Notes: generated by a model from the sequence alone, not told the origin. A DNA stretch of 64,000 bases from Nocardia iowensis (GCF_019222765.1 NZ_CP078145.1:5518001-5582000); one strand, 5' to 3'; positions 1-8,018 are shown, counted from the stretch's first letter. Program-made: numbers and translations.

Positions 1-1
1 G

Positions 2-346
2 GAGCCCGCCCCGGACGCCAGCTATCGGACCGCCCTCTACGACCTCGGTGTCGCTATGTACAGCCGTGGTGAGGAAGACCAGGCGTGCGGTCTGTGGGCG
101 CAAGCCGCCGACGCGGGTCACGCGGGCGCCGCCTACGACTTAGGTGTCGTGCACTTCCGCCGCGGCGACCTGGTGGACGCGGAACGGTGGTGGCGGGCCG
201 CCGCGGACCGACGCGAACCGCGCGCGATGGCCGGACTCGCCGAACTCCTCGACCGGCAAGGCAATTACGCCGAGGCACGCGTCTGGCGGGCCTGCGCCGA
301 CGAAGAACGCTCCACCAACGCCGATCAGTCCGTCGGGTCGAGTTGA
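2..346 (+). CDS. Sel1/TPR-repeat protein, C-terminal part (cut by window edge)
   Basis: The frame is open from base 2, so the gene begins before the window and its start cannot be given. The visible 114 residues form helical pairs of Sel1/TPR type, with motifs such as AAYDLGVVHFRRGDLVDAERWW and AMAGLAELLDRQGNYAEARVW. Such repeats act as protein-protein interaction scaffolds. The internal ATG at base 56 lies inside a repeat and is unlikely to be the true start. The end overlaps the 3' end of the convergent NADAR gene by 22 bases. The specific partner or role cannot be told from this fragment. Confidence 0.7.
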   Translation, partial: EPAPDASYRTALYDLGVAMYSRGEEDQACGLWAQAADAGHAGAAYDLGVVHFRRGDLVDAERWWRAAADRREPRAMAGLAELLDRQGNYAEARVWRACADEERSTNADQSVGSS

Positions 347-897
347 CCACCGCGTAACTGCGCGCGAGCCTCCATCAACGCGAAACCAAGCAGGTTCAAC
401 CCCTGCCACCGGGCAGGATCCTCGGCCCGCGGATCGTCGGCGGCCAGCCCGATACCCCAAACCCGGTCCACCGGACTGGCTTCGACCAGCACCCGCTCGC
501 CCGTCCCGAGCAGATACTCCAGTAGCTCCGCGTGCTGCCCGAACTTCGCGACATTGCCGCGCACCACGATCTCGTATCGATGCGCGCTCCACACCTTCCC
601 GTCGAATCCGCGCACCTCCCGCCCGAGCGCCTTCGCCGCCTTGGGTGTTTCCGCCGCAAGCACCCGTTCGGCATTCTCCTTGTCACCGAACAGCACGGCC
701 TTGCCCCACATCATGTAGTGCTCGGCCGACGCGAAGGTGTTCCCGTCCACCGTGAACGATGCGAGCCACCACTGACTCAAACAACTCGCCCCGATCCGCC
801 CGCCACGCTCCGGCTGATGCCCCCAGAAGAACAGATAGTCCAGCTTCTCGCCCGCAGTTGTCACCCTGACCAGGTCGCTCACCGAACGCAGGCTCAT
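325..897 (-). CDS. NADAR (YbiA-like) family protein
   Basis: 190-residue protein of the NADAR/YbiA family, whose members are N-glycosidases acting on riboflavin intermediates or ADP-ribose-linked substrates. Family hallmarks are visible: an N-terminal YLFFWGH, then LSQWWLASFTVDG, FASAEHYMMWGKAVLFGD, and a C-terminal NLLGFALMEAR. It spans essentially the whole domain, with no extra domains. I chose the ATG at 897 because homology begins right after it. An in-frame ATG at 927 would add ten residues of non-family sequence, and neither start has a strong ribosome site. It stands alone, convergent with the Sel1 gene and divergent from the phosphatase at 996. Whether it is a damage-control enzyme or takes part in ADP-ribose signalling is not decided by the sequence. 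Confidence 0.82.
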   Translation of the reverse strand: MSLRSVSDLVRVTTAGEKLDYLFFWGHQPERGGRIGASCLSQWWLASFTVDGNTFASAEHYMMWGKAVLFGDKENAERVLAAETPKAAKALGREVRGFDGKVWSAHRYEIVVRGNVAKFGQHAELLEYLLGTGERVLVEASPVDRVWGIGLAADDPRAEDPARWQGLNLLGFALMEARAQLRGGQLDPTD

Positions 898-995
898 GAT
901 CAGAGTGTGCCCTACGGACCGCCACACCCGCCGCTGAATATCGGTGAGGGGCAGCGTACGGGCGGCGTTGTTTCCTCCGCCATAGAGTCCGAGTC

Positions 996-1742
996 GTGAA
1001 CAGACACATCTTCTTCGAGCGGCTACACAACTTCCGTGATCTCGGTGGCTACCCGACCGAAGACGGACAGCTGGTGCGATGGGGCCGTCTGTATCGCTCC
1101 GACTCGCTTGGCAAGCTGCACGGCGACGATTGGGAGCGCTTCCTGAAGCTGGACGTCACCACCGTCATCGATTTGCGCTACCCATGGGAGATCGATGCCA
1201 AAGGTCGCGTCCCCCACCACGAGTCACTCGCCTATCACAACCTCAGCATCGAGCACCGCCCCTACGACCAGGCCGCGCTCGGCAAGGACGTCGAGGTCGG
1301 CCCCTATCTCGCCGAGCGGTTCCTGGAGGTCGCCTACGACGGCGTCGAAGAACTGCGCCAGGCCATCGAGGTACTCGCCGTCGCGGACGGCCCGACGGTC
1401 TTCCACTGCGCGTCCGGCAAGGACCGCACCGGGCTGCTCGCCGCGCTCGTACTGGCCTTGCTCGGGGTATCCGAGGACGTGATCATCGAGGACTTCGCCC
1501 GCACCGAACTCGCCACCGAACGCCTGCTCGCGGACTGGCGCAGGGCGAATGCGGGCAAGGAGCCGAACTGGCCCGGATACGGGCGAGCGCCTGCTGAGGT
1601 GATGCGGCTGTTCCTGGCGGCTCTCGTGGCCGAACACGGATCGGTGCGCGGGTATACGGCGGACCTGCTCGGCACCGGCGACGACTTGGTCGCCGCCCTA
1701 CGGCGGAACCTGCTCGACTCGGACGAGGTCGCCCGCCGCTGA
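996..1742 (+). CDS. Tyrosine-protein phosphatase (PtpB/DSP-like family)
   Basis: 248 residues. The N-terminal FRDLGGYPTEDGQLVRWGRLYRS is typical of the bacterial tyrosine/serine phosphatases related to mycobacterial PtpB. The catalytic P-loop HCASGKDRTG gives the nucleophile Cys138 and Arg144 of the CX5R motif, and the Lys in the loop is characteristic of this lipid/protein phosphatase group. An upstream Asp (VIDLR, about residue 59) belongs to the conserved core. There is no signal peptide, so cytoplasmic action, or export as for PtpB, cannot be distinguished. The ATG at 996 has no strong Shine-Dalgarno sequence. It is monocistronic. Substrate unknown. Confidence 0.88.
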   Translation: MNRHIFFERLHNFRDLGGYPTEDGQLVRWGRLYRSDSLGKLHGDDWERFLKLDVTTVIDLRYPWEIDAKGRVPHHESLAYHNLSIEHRPYDQAALGKDVEVGPYLAERFLEVAYDGVEELRQAIEVLAVADGPTVFHCASGKDRTGLLAALVLALLGVSEDVIIEDFARTELATERLLADWRRANAGKEPNWPGYGRAPAEVMRLFLAALVAEHGSVRGYTADLLGTGDDLVAALRRNLLDSDEVARR

Positions 1743-1750
1743 TCAGGGGC

Positions 1751-1790
1751 GAATAATGCGGTGGCGGGAGGTGTGGGGCTGCGGTAGCTT
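1751..1790 (+). promoter_or_regulatory. Possible WhiB7/WblC-type promoter of the erm leader
   Basis: A -10-like TAGCTT lies at 1785-1790, about six bases before the leader ATG at 1797, so the transcript could start on that ATG. A 17-base spacer leads back to a weak -35 (TGGCGG, 1762-1767). Immediately upstream is the only AT-rich patch nearby (GAATAAT, 1751-1757). WhiB7-dependent antibiotic-resistance promoters typically have an AT-rich block just upstream of a -35. The assignment is inference from layout. Confidence 0.35.
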
Positions 1791-1796
1791 GCGCGT

Positions 1797-1913
1797 ATGG
1801 GCGGTTCAGGGATGAACGGAGCGTGCGCGATCGGCGCGTACTACATTCGGCTGCGCGCGGAGGCCTGGGCTCTGCCAGCGCACCGCACGGCCACGGTGTC
1901 CCGACAGTTCTGA
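1797..1913 (+). CDS. Erm leader peptide (38 aa, RLR-type)
   Basis: A short open frame of 38 codons ends 107 bases before erm. Its middle reads AYYIRLRAEAW, containing Arg-Leu-Arg at residues 18-20. RLR is one of the recognised macrolide-dependent stalling motifs of Erm leader peptides (as in ErmDL). A second in-frame ATG at 1812 would give 33 codons. It is followed by three inverted repeats up to the erm ribosome site. Inferred role: a ribosome stalled by macrolide at RLR alters folding downstream and switches on the methyltransferase. Not a functional protein in itself. Confidence 0.62.
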   Translation: MGGSGMNGACAIGAYYIRLRAEAWALPAHRTATVSRQF

Positions 1914-2013
1914 TCGGGAGCTGCGCCGGCGGTCGATGAGACCGCCGGATCTCTGTGCCCTGGCATGGGTCCGGGCGAATCACTTTTTCTGATTCGACCA
2001 CTCCGTTCGGAGG
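1914..2013 (+). promoter_or_regulatory. erm leader attenuator region with three inverted repeats
   Basis: Between the leader stop and the erm start are (1) a perfect 9-bp stem CCGGCGGTC/GACCGCCGG at 1926-1948 with a 5-base loop; (2) a perfect 7-bp stem CGAATCA/TGATTCG at 1976-1996 around a T-rich loop; (3) CTCC-GTTC-GGAG at 2001-2012, which buries the Shine-Dalgarno sequence (2009-2013) of erm. Alternative pairing of these elements is a standard way to couple leader translation with erm expression, by transcription or translation attenuation. The sequence does not tell which operates. Confidence 0.6.
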
Positions 2014-2019
2014 ACACCC

Positions 2020-2901
2020 ATGTCCCGCAATCCTTCGCTGCCGCGCGCCCGCGATTCGCGTGCCGGTACTCGCCAGCGTTTGTCGCAGAATTTCCTCATC
2101 GATGTCGGCGCCGCCCGGTTGATCGTGCGCTCGTCCGGTGTCACCGCCGCGGATCTCGTGCTCGAGATCGGTCCCGGCGACGGCATGCTGACGAGGCAAC
2201 TGCTCGGTGCCGCAGGCCGGATACTCGCCTACGAGAAAGATGGCTACTACGCCGAACGCCTGCGCAGGCGATACGCAGGCAACGATCGAATAATGCTGTT
2301 CCACAGAGATTTCCGGACCGTGCGCGTACCGGACGAGCCGTTCGCGGTGGTGGCCAACGTACCCTTCGCCGTCACGACCGACGTGGTGCGCTGGTGCCTG
2401 GCCGCCCGGCAGCTCACCTCGGCGACCTTGCTGACCCAATTAGAGTTCGCCCGTAAACATTCCGGCGACTATGGCCGGTGGACCAAGCTCACGGTAACCC
2501 ATTGGCCCACTGTCGCAACAACATTGGGCACTCGCATCGGACGCCACAGTTTTCGTCCGGTACCGAGTGTCGACACCGCGCTCTTGCGGCTGCACCGGCG
2601 CCCCCACCCACTCCTGCCGCACTCGGCACTCGACGATTACCGCCGGGTGGTGAAGCTCGGCTTCCGAGGGGTCGGCGGCTCGTTGGCGAGCTCACTGCGG
2701 ACCCAGTTCCCTGCCCGCACCGTGCGGGCAGCGTGTACCGCAGCGGGGATCATGCAGGACGAACCGGTCGGTTTTGTTCATCCGGACCGCTGGATGACCC
2801 TCTACCGGGTACTACGTATCGGGCATCGCCAGGGCAACGCGCCCCGCTACACAAATGTATCGGATACATTTATGTATCAAACGCGGAAGGAAGCGATGTG
2901 A
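2020..2901 (+). CDS. erm: 23S rRNA (adenine-N6)-methyltransferase, Erm family
   Basis: 293 residues. Erm enzymes methylate A2058 of 23S rRNA and give macrolide-lincosamide-streptogramin B resistance. Visible motifs are QNFLID (23-28), the SAM-binding EIGPGDG (49-55) and the catalytic NVPF (113-116), followed by an [14 protein letters not shown] segment typical of the KsgA/Erm family and a basic C-terminal domain. The ATG at 2020 has GGAGG five bases upstream. The TGA overlaps the GTG of the next gene by four bases, so the two may be translationally coupled. It is preceded by an RLR leader peptide and attenuator, so drug induction is likely. Length and organisation fit actinobacterial chromosomal erm genes. 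KsgA itself would be a housekeeping gene without an attenuator, and the leader argues for Erm. Confidence 0.9.
   Translation: MSRNPSLPRARDSRAGTRQRLSQNFLIDVGAARLIVRSSGVTAADLVLEIGPGDGMLTRQLLGAAGRILAYEKDGYYAERLRRRYAGNDRIMLFHRDFRTVRVPDEPFAVVANVPFAVTTDVVRWCLAARQLTSATLLTQLEFARKHSGDYGRWTKLTVTHWPTVATTLGTRIGRHSFRPVPSVDTALLRLHRRPHPLLPHSALDDYRRVVKLGFRGVGGSLASSLRTQFPARTVRAACTAAGIMQDEPVGFVHPDRWMTLYRVLRIGHRQGNAPRYTNVSDTFMYQTRKEAM
2853..2871. promoter_or_regulatory. Perfect 9-1-9 palindrome, likely operator
   Basis: AAATGTATC-G-GATACATTT is an AT-rich perfect palindrome inside the otherwise GC-rich 3' end of erm, 27 bases before the lactate monooxygenase GTG. A further half-site ATGTATCA follows at 2872-2879. 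The shape suits a TetR- or GntR-type dimer, and probably controls the downstream oxidase from an internal promoter. No candidate regulator is adjacent. Confidence 0.55.
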
Positions 2902-4064
2902 CCAGCAATTTCGGTGACTACCAGTTCGAGATCTACTTCAAGGGCCTGAGCGGGGTGCTGCCCGAGCTGCCGATGACATACGCGGAGCTGGAGGCCAGGG
3001 CGCAGGCGGCGCTGCCGCCCGGCATCTGGTCCTACGTGGCAGGTGGCGCGGGCGACGAGTTCACCCAGCGCACCAACGTGACGGCGTTCGAGAAGCTCGG
3101 GATCGTCCCCCGGATGCTGCGCGACACGAAGGTCCGCGACCTCTCGATCGAGCTGTTCGGCATGAAGCTGCCCTCGCCCCTGTTCATGGCACCGGTCGGC
3201 GTGATCGGTCTGTGCGCGCAGGACGGGCACGGCGACCTCGCGACCGCCGAGGCCGCGGCCCGCACCGGCGTCCCGATGATGGCCTCCACGCTGACGGTCG
3301 ACCCGCTCGAGGACGTCGCCGCCCGCTTCGGCGACACTCCGGGCATATTCCAGCTCTACACCCCGAAGGACCGCGACCTGGCGCAGAGTTTGGTCAGCCG
3401 CGCCGAGGCCGCGGGCTACAAAGCCATCGCGGTGACGCTGGATACCTGGGTACCCGGCTGGCGGCCCCGCGATCTGAGCACCTCGAACTTCCCGCAGCTG
3501 CGCGGCCACTGCCTGGCGAACTACTTCAGCGACCCGGTGTTTCGCGGCATGCTCGCGAAGACCCCGGAGGAGGACCCGCAAACCGCCGTCCTGACCTTTA
3601 CCGCGCAGTTCGGCAGCCTACTCACCTGGGACGACCTGCCCTGGCTGCGGTCACTGACCGATCTTCCGTTGGTACTCAAGGGGATCTGTCACCCGGACGA
3701 CGCCCGCCGCGCCAAGGATGCGGGCGTGGACGGCATCTACTGCTCGAATCATGGTGGCAGGCAAGCCAATGGCGGCATCCCGGCGATCGAGCACCTGCCC
3801 GGCGTGGTCGCGGCCGCCGACGGCCTGCCGGTGCTGTTCGACTCCGGCATCCGGTCCGGCTCCGACGTCGTCAAGGCGCTGGCGCTCGGCGCGACCGCCG
3901 TCGGCATCGGTCGCCCGTACGCCTATGGCCTGGCGCTGGGCGGCGCCGACGGCATCGTGCATGTGCTGCGCACGCTGCTCGCCGAGGCGGATCTGCTGAT
4001 GGCGGTCGACGGCTATCGGACGATCGCGGACCTGGGCCCGGCGGCGATCCGCCGGATGAACTGA
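2898..4064 (+). CDS. Lactate 2-monooxygenase / FMN-dependent alpha-hydroxy-acid oxidase
   Basis: 388 residues, close to the 394 of Mycobacterium smegmatis lactate 2-monooxygenase. It is an FMN-dependent TIM-barrel enzyme that oxidises L-lactate or a related 2-hydroxy acid. The FMN/substrate region APVGVIGL (about 98), the [13 protein letters not shown] segment specific to the lactate monooxygenase branch (181-193), catalytic Lys261 (VLKGI), the active-site histidine in SNHGGRQ (283-289) and the FMN-phosphate region DSGIRSGSD are all present. The GTG start overlaps the erm stop (GTGA) and has an AAGGAA ribosome site at 2890. It sits behind erm without obvious functional link, and the palindrome at 2853 suggests separate control. 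Another 2-hydroxy acid as substrate is possible. Confidence 0.87.
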   Translation: MTSNFGDYQFEIYFKGLSGVLPELPMTYAELEARAQAALPPGIWSYVAGGAGDEFTQRTNVTAFEKLGIVPRMLRDTKVRDLSIELFGMKLPSPLFMAPVGVIGLCAQDGHGDLATAEAAARTGVPMMASTLTVDPLEDVAARFGDTPGIFQLYTPKDRDLAQSLVSRAEAAGYKAIAVTLDTWVPGWRPRDLSTSNFPQLRGHCLANYFSDPVFRGMLAKTPEEDPQTAVLTFTAQFGSLLTWDDLPWLRSLTDLPLVLKGICHPDDARRAKDAGVDGIYCSNHGGRQANGGIPAIEHLPGVVAAADGLPVLFDSGIRSGSDVVKALALGATAVGIGRPYAYGLALGGADGIVHVLRTLLAEADLLMAVDGYRTIADLGPAAIRRMN

Positions 4065-4071
4065 GGAATCG

Positions 4072-4100
4072 GCTGAGCTGAGCCCGGCGCTCAGCTCGGC
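4072..4100. terminator. Bidirectional terminator hairpin
   Basis: GAGCTGAGC (4075-4083) and GCTCAGCTC (4089-4097) pair perfectly around a 5-base loop, with three further outer pairs including one G-U. It lies between the convergent oxidase and acyl-CoA ligase genes and overlaps the ligase stop codon. No T-tract is seen, as is common in actinobacteria. Confidence 0.6.
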
Positions 4101-6160
4101 TGAATCAGCGTGCGCTTCAGGATCTTTCCGGTCGCGTTGCGTGGTAGTGCGTCCAGGAAGGTCACGTCACGCGGCACCGAGAATCGGCTGAGCCGGTGCC
4201 GGATGTAGTTGCGGACCATGTCGCGGTCCAGGCCGAACCCTTCGCGGGTCACCACGAACGCGGCGAGCCGCTGGCCGTACTCCTTGTCCGGCACCCCGAC
4301 CACCGCCACCTCGCTCACCTGCGGCAGATGCGACAACGCCTCCTCGACCGGGCGCGGGAAGACGTTCTCGCCGCCGGAGATGATCATCTCGTCGTCCCGG
4401 CCCGCCACGAACAGCAGCCCGTCGGCGTCGAGGTAGCCCAGATCGTCGGTGTCGAGCATGCCGCCCCACTCGGTGGGCGGCTTCGCGTCGGTGTAGCCGT
4501 CGAAGAGCATGTGGTTGAGCACGAAGATATGGCCGGTGACCCCGCGCGGCACCGGACGCAAATCCTTGTCCAGCACAGCGAGTTTCGTGCCGAGCGGCGG
4601 GCGCCCCGCGGTGGTCGGAGCGGCCCGCAAGTCGGCCGGATCGGCGATGGTGGCCCAGGAGACCTCGGTCGAGCCGTAGACGTTGTAGAGCACGTCGCCG
4701 AAGGTGTCCATGAAACGCAGCACGGTCGGACCGGCAAGGGGCGCACCGCAACTCGCGACCACCCGCAGGCTGGAGGTGTCGTAGCGGTCCCGGATGTGCG
4801 CGGGCAGATCGAGAATCCGGTTCACCATCACCGGCACCACGACCAGGCAGGTGACGCCGTGCTGCTCGATCAGTCGCAGGCAGTCCTCGGCGTCGAACCG
4901 TTCCGGCAGTACGACACTCGCCCGGATCGGGGTGCTGATCTGCAATGCCGCCAGCCCCCAGGTGTGGAACAGCGGCGCGGGGATGAGCATGGTCTCGTCC
5001 ATCCGCAACGGAATTCGGGACAGCAGCGCGGCCACCGTGCCGAATCCCTTTGGCTGCGGACGCTGTGCGCTCTTGGGCGTCCCGCTGGTGCCGGAGGTGA
5101 GCACGATCAACCGGCCCGGATGTGCGGGCCGGGGGAAGGTCGGCGCGTCGATAGCGATCAAATCATCGACGGTATAACGGTCGTACCCGGTGTGCGGGCT
5201 GGTGGCGAAACGCGGCACGCCGGACGGGACATATTTGGTCAGCGGCTCGTATTCGTCATCGAGGAAGACCGCGGAGAGTCCGTGCCGGTCGGCCACGTCT
5301 TCGACCTGCCGGGCGGACAGGCCGGTGTTCAGCAGCACCGTGTCCACGCCGAGTTTGCCGGTGGCAACCATGCATTCGACCATCGACACCCGGTTGCGCG
5401 AAAGTAGCCCCACTTTGTCGCGCGCGCCGATGCCGAGCGCGGCCAACGCCGAGGCGAGTTTGTGGGTGCGATCGTGCATTTGACCGAACGTATAAGCGGA
5501 CACGTCGTCCACCACGGCAAGCCGACGCGGCGAGTGCCCCGCGGCGGCCGCGTAACCACCGGCCAGGGTGAATCCCCACCGGGCGAGCCCGCCCATCTGC
5601 TTGAGCGCGCGGTCGGGGCGATAGGTGCGCACGACGCCGGTGCTCACCATCTGCTTCAACGTGCCGACCTGCTGTTTCGCCGCCGACTCCTCGCCGTTTA
5701 CCAGCACCGACGTCGGCGCGCCGAGGATGGCGTCGACGATGCGGTCCAGACCGGCCATGGTCCAGTCGATCACCTCGTCGTTGTCCCGCTCGGCGATCCA
5801 CGGATGGATCCGGCCCGCGCCGAAGTAGGTGACGGTGATCCGGGTCTGCTCCTGCTCGCCGCGTAGCCGCACGGCGGCGAAACTGCCCAGGCCGGGGCAC
5901 TGTAGCTCGAAGGTCTCCAGCTCCTTGCCGATCACCAGCTGTAGCGCGGGCACGGCGAGGTCGGTCCCGGCGTACCTGGCACGGATCAGGAGAACGGGGT
6001 GCGTATCCGAGTTCTCGGCGCGCACACAGTCGCCGATTCCGCGGAACATCCGGGTGTAGGTCTGTGGGTCCATGAAAAAGTCCCACAGGGCTTTACGTGC
6101 GGCCGCGAACTCCGCATCGATCGTGATGACGTCCGTTACCAACTGCGTGCATTTCTTCAT
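4091..6160 (-). CDS. Acyl-CoA/AMP ligase with N-terminal SRPBCC-like domain
   Basis: 689 residues. Residues 1-150 are a separate domain resembling the SRPBCC/START-like lipid-binding fold (opening with AARKALWDFFMDPQTYTRMFRG-type sequence, broken here as AARKALWDFF and DPQTYTRMF). From about 175 on it is an ANL-superfamily adenylating enzyme: P-loop LTSGTSGTPKS (354-364), YNVYGSTEVSW, DTDDLGYLDADG with GRDDEMIISGGENVFP, and the C-terminal catalytic-lysine motif RNATGKILKR. It should activate a carboxylic acid, probably a fatty acid, to acyl-AMP and acyl-CoA in the cytoplasm. The extra domain may deliver or sense the hydrophobic substrate (inference). It is transcribed alone, convergent with the oxidase. 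A plausible promoter with an inverted GTTAC/GTAAC repeat lies upstream. Confidence 0.83.
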   Translation of the reverse strand: MKKCTQLVTDVITIDAEFAAARKALWDFFMDPQTYTRMFRGIGDCVRAENSDTHPVLLIRARYAGTDLAVPALQLVIGKELETFELQCPGLGSFAAVRLRGEQEQTRITVTYFGAGRIHPWIAERDNDEVIDWTMAGLDRIVDAILGAPTSVLVNGEESAAKQQVGTLKQMVSTGVVRTYRPDRALKQMGGLARWGFTLAGGYAAAAGHSPRRLAVVDDVSAYTFGQMHDRTHKLASALAALGIGARDKVGLLSRNRVSMVECMVATGKLGVDTVLLNTGLSARQVEDVADRHGLSAVFLDDEYEPLTKYVPSGVPRFATSPHTGYDRYTVDDLIAIDAPTFPRPAHPGRLIVLTSGTSGTPKSAQRPQPKGFGTVAALLSRIPLRMDETMLIPAPLFHTWGLAALQISTPIRASVVLPERFDAEDCLRLIEQHGVTCLVVVPVMVNRILDLPAHIRDRYDTSSLRVVASCGAPLAGPTVLRFMDTFGDVLYNVYGSTEVSWATIADPADLRAAPTTAGRPPLGTKLAVLDKDLRPVPRGVTGHIFVLNHMLFDGYTDAKPPTEWGGMLDTDDLGYLDADGLLFVAGRDDEMIISGGENVFPRPVEEALSHLPQVSEVAVVGVPDKEYGQRLAAFVVTREGFGLDRDMVRNYIRHRLSRFSVPRDVTFLDALPRNATGKILKRTLIQPS

Positions 6161-6188
6161 GGGCCGACCGAGCGGTCTGCGTCGGCAT

Positions 6189-6226
6189 GGTTACGTAGTT
6201 GTACCCAGCGGTAACAATTAGGTCAA
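6189..6226 (-). promoter_or_regulatory. Promoter of the SRPBCC-acyl ligase gene, with inverted repeat
   Basis: On the minus strand TTGACC (6226-6221) and TACAAC (6203-6198) are 17 bases apart, a good sigma-A spacing. GTTAC (6190-6194) and GTAAC (6211-6215) form an inverted repeat across the -10 and spacer, a likely repressor site. Transcription would start near 6190, some 30 bases before the ATG. Confidence 0.5.
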
Positions 6227-6657
6227 GCCCTCGCGGCATTGCCCATAATTTGCCATCGAATTGGTCAAACGACCACTTTTGTGCCGGATACCAATACCCG
6301 GCGGCACTCTGCACAATCAGTGGAAAAACACTTCGGGACCAGCGCCGTTGCCGCGGTGGACCGAGAAGTCCACGCGCACAGCCTCGGTCGATGGCGGACG
6401 CCCTCTGTTGCGCCGACCGACGGGCCCGCGGCAGTTGAGTGATCTTGTGGCGAACCCCAAGATCGGCATGTTGGCCAGAATATTGCGCACGCCAAAAGAA
6501 CATTTGGCGGGACTTGACGGGACCCGGCCCCGAATCGGCGATGTGGACAGCCGCGGCGCGATGGCCGACAGGATCGTACCGCCGATGGCCGCACCCCGCG
6601 CGCCGAGCATCAGCGCCTCGACTGGCCAGCGTCCGTCGCGCGACCACCGCACACCGA
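6227..6657. other. Gene-poor stretch between acyl ligase promoter and ect terminator
   Basis: No frame here has both a ribosome site and recognisable protein features. A minus-strand frame at 6317-6652 reads GARGAAIGGTILSAIAP and could be a decayed membrane-protein remnant, but this is weak. A 6-bp inverted repeat GCCAAA/TTTGGC lies at 6491-6508 in a locally AT-richer patch. Confidence 0.3.
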
Positions 6658-6697
6658 AGGCGCCCTTCGGTCCGGCAAGGTGGACCGAAGGGCGCCT
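6658..6697 (-). terminator. Strong terminator after ectD
   Basis: A perfect 16-bp stem (6658-6673 with 6682-6697) and an 8-base loop lie 11 bases past the ectD stop. It closes the ectABCD transcript. There is no T-run, but the stem is very stable. Confidence 0.75.
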
Positions 6698-6707
6698 CGG
6701 TAACGGA

Positions 6708-7613
6708 TCAGGCCGACAGCGGCGTGAAGTCCCGGCTGCCGATGTAGCCGGGCCGCGGTGCGGGTGCGGCGAACGGCTCGACCAGCGTGTTCTCCACGCT
6801 GTTGAACACCAGGAAGATGTTCGAGCGCGGGAACGGGGTGATGTTGTTCGACGAGCCGTGCATCAGATTCGAGTCGAACAGCAGCGCCGACCCGGCCCGG
6901 CCGGTGAACTGGCTGATGCCGTACCGATTCGCCAGCACGGTGATGTCCTCCTGGGACGGCACGCCGATTTCCTGCTCCTGCAACGACTCCCGATAGTGCT
7001 CGGCGGGTGTGCTGCCCAGACAGGGCACGAACGTCCGGTGCGAGCCGGGCATCACCATCAGGCTGCCGTTGATCGGATAGTTGTCGGTCAGCGCGATGGA
7101 CAGGCTCACCGCCCGGGGCGCGGGCATGCCGTCCTCGGCGTGCCAGGTCTCGAAATCCGAGTGCCAGTAGAAGCCGGTGCCGCGGAAGCCGGGCATGTAG
7201 TTCACCCGGCTCTGATGGATGTACACCTCGGAGCCGAGGATCTGCCTGGCCAATCCGGCGACCCTGGATTCGCGGGTCAGATCGGCGATCGCCGCGCTGA
7301 GGCGGTGCACCTCGAAGACCGAGCGCACCCGGTTCGACGACTTCTCCACGATCAGCCGCTCGTCGTCGCGCAGGCTGGGATCGCCTGCGAGACGGCCGAT
7401 TTCGGCGCTGAAGTCGGCGACCTCGGTGGGCGTGAGCAGTTCGTCGATGCTGGCGAAACCATCGGCGTCGAAGCTCGCCAGCTCCGGGCTCTCGATCGAG
7501 CCCCACACCGTCGGGTCCACCCGATCCAGGTGCCGTCCCGGCGTGCTGAGCCGGGTCGGGTAACGGTCGGTCGAGCTGACTTCCTGCCGAGTTTCCGTGT
7601 GCTGCAAAACCAT
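6708..7613 (-). CDS. ectD: Ectoine 5-hydroxylase EctD
   Basis: 301 residues, the usual EctD length. It is a non-haem Fe(II)/2-oxoglutarate dioxygenase that converts ectoine to 5-hydroxyectoine. The EctD signature is present: FYWHSDFETWHAEDGMPAPR, supplying the first His and Asp iron ligands, and LMHGSSNN, supplying the distal His. The VFEVHRLS and MPGSHRTFVP segments are also typical. The ATG at 7613 is preceded by GGGGGATAGG on the minus strand, six bases after the ectC stop. It is the last gene of the ectABCD operon and is followed by a strong terminator, so this organism should make hydroxyectoine as well as ectoine. Confidence 0.96.
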   Translation of the reverse strand: MVLQHTETRQEVSSTDRYPTRLSTPGRHLDRVDPTVWGSIESPELASFDADGFASIDELLTPTEVADFSAEIGRLAGDPSLRDDERLIVEKSSNRVRSVFEVHRLSAAIADLTRESRVAGLARQILGSEVYIHQSRVNYMPGFRGTGFYWHSDFETWHAEDGMPAPRAVSLSIALTDNYPINGSLMVMPGSHRTFVPCLGSTPAEHYRESLQEQEIGVPSQEDITVLANRYGISQFTGRAGSALLFDSNLMHGSSNNITPFPRSNIFLVFNSVENTLVEPFAAPAPRPGYIGSRDFTPLSA

Positions 7614-7619
7614 TGCTAC

Positions 7620-8018
7620 CTATCCCCCGATGGTCGCGGCGACCAGCGGGTACGCCCCAGTGCTGTCGTGGACCTCCTGCCCGGTGACCGGCGGGTTGAA
7701 CACGCACATCATCCGCATCTTGGTGCGCGCCTCGAGGCGGTGTCGTTCGTGTTCATCGAGCAGGTACATCGAGCCGGGCGCGAGCGCGTAGGTGACGTTG
7801 TTGTCCAGATCGGTGAGCGTGCCATCGCCCTCGATCAGCCACACCGCTTCCACGTGGTAGCGGTAGTGGAATTCGTGCACGGTGCCCGCGTCGATGGTGG
7901 TTTCGTGGAAGGAGAAGCCGACGCCGTCGCCGCCGAGGATGATGCGCTTGCTGCGCCAGCCCTCGCCCGCCACGTCACGATCGGTGCCGGTGATCTCCGC
8001 AGTGCTGCGCACGATCAT
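7620..8018 (-). CDS. ectC: L-ectoine synthase EctC
   Basis: 132 residues, cupin-fold enzyme that cyclises N-gamma-acetyl-diaminobutyrate to ectoine. The opening MIVRSTAEITGTDRDV, the central HEFHYRYHVEAVWLIEGDG and LAPGSMYLLDEHERHRL are classic EctC. The metal-site and substrate-site residues of the cupin barrel (Glu57, Tyr/His region) appear intact. The ATG overlaps the ectB stop (ATGA, 8015-8018), implying translational coupling. The C-terminus FNPPVTGQEVHD is conserved in the family. Confidence 0.96.
   Translation of the reverse strand: MIVRSTAEITGTDRDVAGEGWRSKRIILGGDGVGFSFHETTIDAGTVHEFHYRYHVEAVWLIEGDGTLTDLDNNVTYALAPGSMYLLDEHERHRLEARTKMRMMCVFNPPVTGQEVHDSTGAYPLVAATIGG

Noticed and set aside
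2478..2897. Upstream extension of the lactate monooxygenase frame
   Set aside because: It overlaps erm in another frame and has no family likeness; the GTG at 2898 with AAGGAA fits better.
2020..2901. KsgA (housekeeping 16S rRNA dimethyltransferase)
   Set aside because: Leader peptide with RLR and an attenuator argue for Erm; the protein also has an Erm-like basic C-terminus.
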